NCBI GenBank assembly: GCA_018653085.1 | Contig: JABIAY010000013.1 | Coordinates: forward strand, 1 to 64,000 | Length of the DNA stretch: 64,000 nucleotides | DNA from: Nitrospina sp. | Lineage (GTDB): Bacteria; Nitrospinota; Nitrospinia; Nitrospinales; VA-1 | Direction of reading: 5' to 3' | Shown here: positions 60,827 to 64,000 of the stretch, piece by piece | How positions within the stretch are numbered: position 1 is the stretch's first letter | How the letters are laid out: each line of letters opens with the position of its first letter | The notes under the pieces: model-generated | The model's database searches: none | Told to the model about the DNA's origin: nothing | What the model saw: the letters and a program-made list of their open reading frames with translations, nothing else | Position numbers and translations under genes: made by a program

Positions 60827-62242
60827 TTAGAACTTCACGTCAAACGAAACATATGCCCAATCAGCATCCTCTGTCGTTTGTCTCTGCAAGTTGAACAGCT
60901 GTTCTCCGTTAAATACAGAGTAGCCTGCAGAGATCACAGTGTTAGCATTGTACTTGTGAACGAGAGCGAGATCCAGTTCCGTACCCAGATCCTCGTCTAC
61001 ACCAGCTGCTATTTGAGGGCCACGGGCAGTAGCGTTGGAGTTGGGGTCAACTTCCGTCTCAAACCAATGGAAGGCGGCTTTAACCGTCCAACCTGCCATA
61101 GGCTGAATAGAACCCTTGATAGCCATGTCTACCAGACCAAGACCCTGGGTTCCGCCACCGCCACTGCCGCCATCAAGGAACAGATCCATATGACCGTAGA
61201 ATTTGTGACCGGTATCAAACAGGGTGTTGAATCCACCCCACTCGTTGCCGTTAACGTCACTATCATCGGTACCGGAAAGCTGGTCATACCAGAAAGTCAG
61301 GCTCGGTTTCATCATGACGTTGTTGAACTTTTTGCCAATGCGCAGACCAAACATGTATGCGTCACGGTCAATAGACGCTTGAGTAGCAAGGGCAGTGTGG
61401 TTCAGGTTTGCAGCGTTTCGGGTTGCATCAGCTCTTGCATCACCCCATTGGTGGTAATACTCACCACGGTAGTCAATACCGAAGAGCTGACCAGCCTGGC
61501 GAAAACCAATGGTGTAAATGTCATTTGCCTGCAGACTACAGGTGGCAGTTGCAGTCACGCCACAACCATCCACTACGCCTGCAAAGGTAACGGAGAGTGT
61601 GCCGCCCAGAATACCCTGGAGGCTACCATATACCAAATGCACATCGGTATCGTTGAGGTCGCCAGGATCGTTGGTGCGGTCACCTTCATTACCGAGGACG
61701 TAAGCATAGACCAGAGCCATATTGTCATGCGCATGGGTCAAACGAATCGCATCATGAGTCTGCGCACCCGTTGTCCAACCGGTGTTCCCGAACAGTCTGT
61801 GACCGTCCAGAACAACTTCCTGCCGTCCCATCTGCAAATCTACTGGCAAGGTGGCAAAGTTCTTCAGGGTGAAATAAGCCTGATGCAGACCAACGCTTGC
61901 ATCCGCGTCAGAAGGGCTGAAAGAACTGTTACCGGAACCCGCGTTGTTTGCCAAGGTACCAGCAGTTCCGTTATTGTTACCCCAAGTCCTGTTGCTTTGC
62001 ATCTGGATGAATGCGCTGGTGCTGTCGTTGACATTGACGTTGGCGTTCAGGCGAACGCGAGTGGCGATGAAATCATCGTTGTCAGACGCATCGTTGAAAG
62101 CTCCCCCACCAGATTGTCCGTTTGACTCCCAGCGAGTCCTGACTTGACCGCTGAAGTTAACATCGGCGGCTTGCGCAATCGTGGTCGCAACGAAGAACGC
62201 GATGACCGTGATGGCGGCTGCAGTTAAAAAATTCTTTTTCAT
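60827..62242 (-). CDS. Alginate-export-type outer-membrane porin
   Basis: A 471-residue beta-barrel from ATG 62242 with a strong GGAGGAGA site. The signal peptide ends TTIAQA near residue 25. The mature protein opens DVNFSGQVRTRWESN, has FIQMQSNRTWGNN and the family signature LPVDLQMGRQEVVLDGHRLFGN (alginate export domain), and finishes with WAYVSFDVKF, ending in the C-terminal Phe used for BAM recognition. Asp/Asn/Gly-rich loops suggest a general or anion-type channel. A strong ribosome site and terminator suggest high expression. Confidence 0.88.
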   Translation of the reverse strand: MKKNFLTAAAITVIAFFVATTIAQAADVNFSGQVRTRWESNGQSGGGAFNDASDNDDFIATRVRLNANVNVNDSTSAFIQMQSNRTWGNNNGTAGTLANNAGSGNSSFSPSDADASVGLHQAYFTLKNFATLPVDLQMGRQEVVLDGHRLFGNTGWTTGAQTHDAIRLTHAHDNMALVYAYVLGNEGDRTNDPGDLNDTDVHLVYGSLQGILGGTLSVTFAGVVDGCGVTATATCSLQANDIYTIGFRQAGQLFGIDYRGEYYHQWGDARADATRNAANLNHTALATQASIDRDAYMFGLRIGKKFNNVMMKPSLTFWYDQLSGTDDSDVNGNEWGGFNTLFDTGHKFYGHMDLFLDGGSGGGGTQGLGLVDMAIKGSIQPMAGWTVKAAFHWFETEVDPNSNATARGPQIAAGVDEDLGTELDLALVHKYNANTVISAGYSVFNGEQLFNLQRQTTEDADWAYVSFDVKF

Positions 62243-62398
62243 GCTTGTCTCCTCCAAGTTTTGTTGATGACTAACTACTTCGTAAACTATTTATATTTCC
62301 AGCAAACTGATTAATTGCGTGTAACCCAATTTTCACTAGAGCAAAAGCTCATAAAATCCTAAGAAAGATACCACCAAACGAAATAAAAATCAAAGGTT

Positions 62399-62418
62399 AT
62401 TTGGCATTTTTGCCAAAT
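62399..62418 (-). terminator. Probable terminator of the FG-GAP gene
   Basis: ATTTGGCA-TTTT-TGCCAAAT, perfect 8-bp arms with a 4-base loop, 10 bases after the stop of the gene at 62429. On the minus strand it is followed by a T-rich stretch. The low-GC stem makes it weaker than the porin terminator. Confidence 0.55.
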
Positions 62419-62428
62419 TTCCCCACTT

Positions 62429-64000
62429 TTACTCAGCAGGCCATTCGTAGGTAGAAAGGGTGCTGGACACGCCTTTTGCCCAAACATCCTTATCTATCCG
62501 GAGCACATAAACACCGGCCCCGTTCTTGTGGGGAATCACCCGGTAAGTCCCCAGAAAACCCTTTTGTTTGCTGGACTCAAAGGCTTTCTCAAAGCCCTCT
62601 CCGGTCAGCCTCAGCAGGGCCAGACCCGAATTTTCCACAATCACCAGCCTGTCCAGATAGCCATCGCCAGCGTTGTGATTCAGGGGTAGCAAGAGGAAAC
62701 GACTGCCGCCAACCTTGACAAATTGCAATCGCCCTTTGAAACGCACTGGGTCACCCTGACGGACTATTCCAGCGATTTCTTCCTTGACCCCGACCTCGAT
62801 CAGGCGTGGGTCATGACCGTAGTAATCGCTTGATTTTACTACCAGTCGTCCATCGGGGGAATATACTCTTAAATGATAATTATTGTCAAGCACTATCGTT
62901 TCCGTTACCCCATTCCCATTCAAGTCCTGTTGGGTCAGACCATACAGAATGAAGTGCGTTCCATATACCTCCGGGGTGTTCAGTTTGGGACCCTGCCGGT
63001 AGATTCCATTTTTGAAGAACACCTTTTTTATCGGCCCCTGAAATGGGTTTTGGAACCCCGGACTTTGGGACATCAAAATGGGCCGCTTCCCCAGTGGTTG
63101 GATGATTCGGAAATAAAGATTGGCTTCTTTCCATATGTAGTGGAACCCTTTTTCCTTCGGCCGGGTTTCCAGGGCGAAGGATTGCAGTTTGTCACCAACC
63201 TGATTGGTGACGAAAATTTCATCCCGGCCATTGCCATTGATGTCTCCTACATCAACTGCGAGAAAATGATTGGCGATTTTGCTGGTCTTGACCATGCTGA
63301 TTCTTTTCAAACGGCCTTTTTTGTTCTCAAAGATCATGACCCGATAGCGGTCGATGAGCACGAACTCGTTTTTACCGTCACCGTTTAAATCGCCGACATC
63401 AAAGTCGATTACCTCATAAGGGAATTCCTGCTTGCCGACAAATTTAAATAGATCCTTTTTTTGCTTAAAGCTGGTTTGCGTTCCGCTCTCCCGCTCCCTG
63501 GGGGCATCCGGGGCCGGCAGATCTTCTGACAGGATGTTGGCCTGTTTTTTCAGGGAACCGTCAATGGCTGATACCAGCTTGTAGTTCAGTGCCATTTTCC
63601 CCTTCACCGTACGGACGCTGGGAACCAGAATGAAGTCGGCCTGGACCTTGCGGAGTAGTTTCTTCAGGTTCTTCGACTGCAAGGTGGATTTAATATTGAG
63701 TTTCTCATCGACCATCCACAGTCCCAAATCGAACGCAGGGACTTCGAATCGCGGGTGCCGGTTTATGCGAGACTCCAGGTTGTACCGCAGGCGGTCAGTA
63801 TTGATCTTCTTTTTAGATTTGACTTGAGGTGGTGCTACGAGAAACGAAAGTTTTTGAAATGCACTTCTTACCCCGTCACCTTCTTTGGGAAGCACCGTTG
63901 GGTTCAAAGCCCGGGCCAGCGAATAATCTTTTCTCACTTCCAGCACTTCCACCTCTCCCAGGTCGGTTTCTTTCTGACCGACCTTTTTCTTGGTCACGGG
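62429..64000 (-). CDS. FG-GAP/VCBS-type repeat protein, N-terminally incomplete
   Basis: The frame runs to the right edge, so the true start lies outside; the visible part is about 523 residues. FG-GAP-like metal-binding units are seen: DVGDLNGDGKNEFVLID, DVGDINGNGRDEIFVTN, DLNGNGVTETIVLD and a weaker NAGDGYLDRLVIV. They form a beta-propeller of extracytoplasmic type. The first visible part (LGEVEVLEVRKDYSLARAL) resembles the conserved strand of FlgT-like C-terminal domains. It may be a periplasmic calcium-binding protein. Confidence 0.75.
   Translation of the reverse strand, partial: PVTKKKVGQKETDLGEVEVLEVRKDYSLARALNPTVLPKEGDGVRSAFQKLSFLVAPPQVKSKKKINTDRLRYNLESRINRHPRFEVPAFDLGLWMVDEKLNIKSTLQSKNLKKLLRKVQADFILVPSVRTVKGKMALNYKLVSAIDGSLKKQANILSEDLPAPDAPRERESGTQTSFKQKKDLFKFVGKQEFPYEVIDFDVGDLNGDGKNEFVLIDRYRVMIFENKKGRLKRISMVKTSKIANHFLAVDVGDINGNGRDEIFVTNQVGDKLQSFALETRPKEKGFHYIWKEANLYFRIIQPLGKRPILMSQSPGFQNPFQGPIKKVFFKNGIYRQGPKLNTPEVYGTHFILYGLTQQDLNGNGVTETIVLDNNYHLRVYSPDGRLVVKSSDYYGHDPRLIEVGVKEEIAGIVRQGDPVRFKGRLQFVKVGGSRFLLLPLNHNAGDGYLDRLVIVENSGLALLRLTGEGFEKAFESSKQKGFLGTYRVIPHKNGAGVYVLRIDKDVWAKGVSSTLSTYEWPAE

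Noticed and set aside
60878-62125. Long open frame of 415 codons opposite the porin gene
   Set aside because: It lies wholly antisense to a clear beta-barrel gene with signal peptide, RBS and terminator; the translation has no recognisable domain.

Overview
The window is a dense, mostly single-copy bacterial chromosome segment of moderate GC. It has no rRNA, no tRNA that I could see, no CRISPR array and no prophage. Gene content points to a Gram-negative with an outer membrane: an alginate-export-type porin, HtrA and SurA-like factors, futalosine-pathway menaquinone (MqnC), hopanoid and carotenoid genes, an assimilatory-type CysDN, a CobA-HemD fusion, ATP-type PEP carboxykinase and many TPR proteins. 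This looks most like a Nitrospinota (Nitrospina-like) or related marine lineage. That is inference from gene content only; no marker gene settles it.

Layout. 1-5 kb: end of a MEMO-family gene, a VOC protein, phosphohexomutase, an HtrA lipoprotein, an SDR, a small membrane protein and a 2Fe-2S ferredoxin behind a CRP/FNR-like palindrome. 5-11 kb: cysN (with a decayed APS-kinase domain), cysD, DUF2851 and cysS. 11-18 kb: a membrane-anchored TPR-cupredoxin fusion, a two-domain dCTP deaminase, scpB-rluB, an exported protein and an AI-2E-family permease. 18-22 kb: a tyrosine recombinase cut short by a repeat, then mqnC, VOC and ppiC. 21-27 kb: pckA-pdxA-ksgA-cobA/hemD reading leftwards, and a spermidine-synthase-like gene.

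27-38 kb holds the most unusual block: a 1170-residue protein with two NHL propellers joined by a long helical region, two radical SAM/SPASM-type proteins (one with TPRs), and a GT-C/TPR/GT2 megaprotein, all on the minus strand. 38-52 kb is prfB (with its programmed +1 frameshift), an RNase Z-like gene and a large cell-surface glycan region of glycosyltransferases, GT-C-like membrane proteins, a flippase-like protein, an epimerase and a methyltransferase. One glycosyltransferase is split by a frameshift in an A9 tract. 52-54 kb has four tandem stand-alone cyclic-nucleotide-binding-domain genes flanked by related AT-rich inverted repeats. 54-64 kb holds a LOG-family protein, a TMTC-like TPR membrane protein, two tandem tiny membrane proteins, CruF-like and HpnA genes, a SurA-like isomerase, the porin with a strong terminator, and an FG-GAP-type protein running off the end.

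A mosaic family of short interspersed elements with 18-bp terminal inverted repeats (CCACTAGGCGTGGGGCCA) occupies many intergenic gaps, mainly at 0-22 kb. Its ends repeatedly supply the stop codon (CAC-TAG) of the neighbouring gene.
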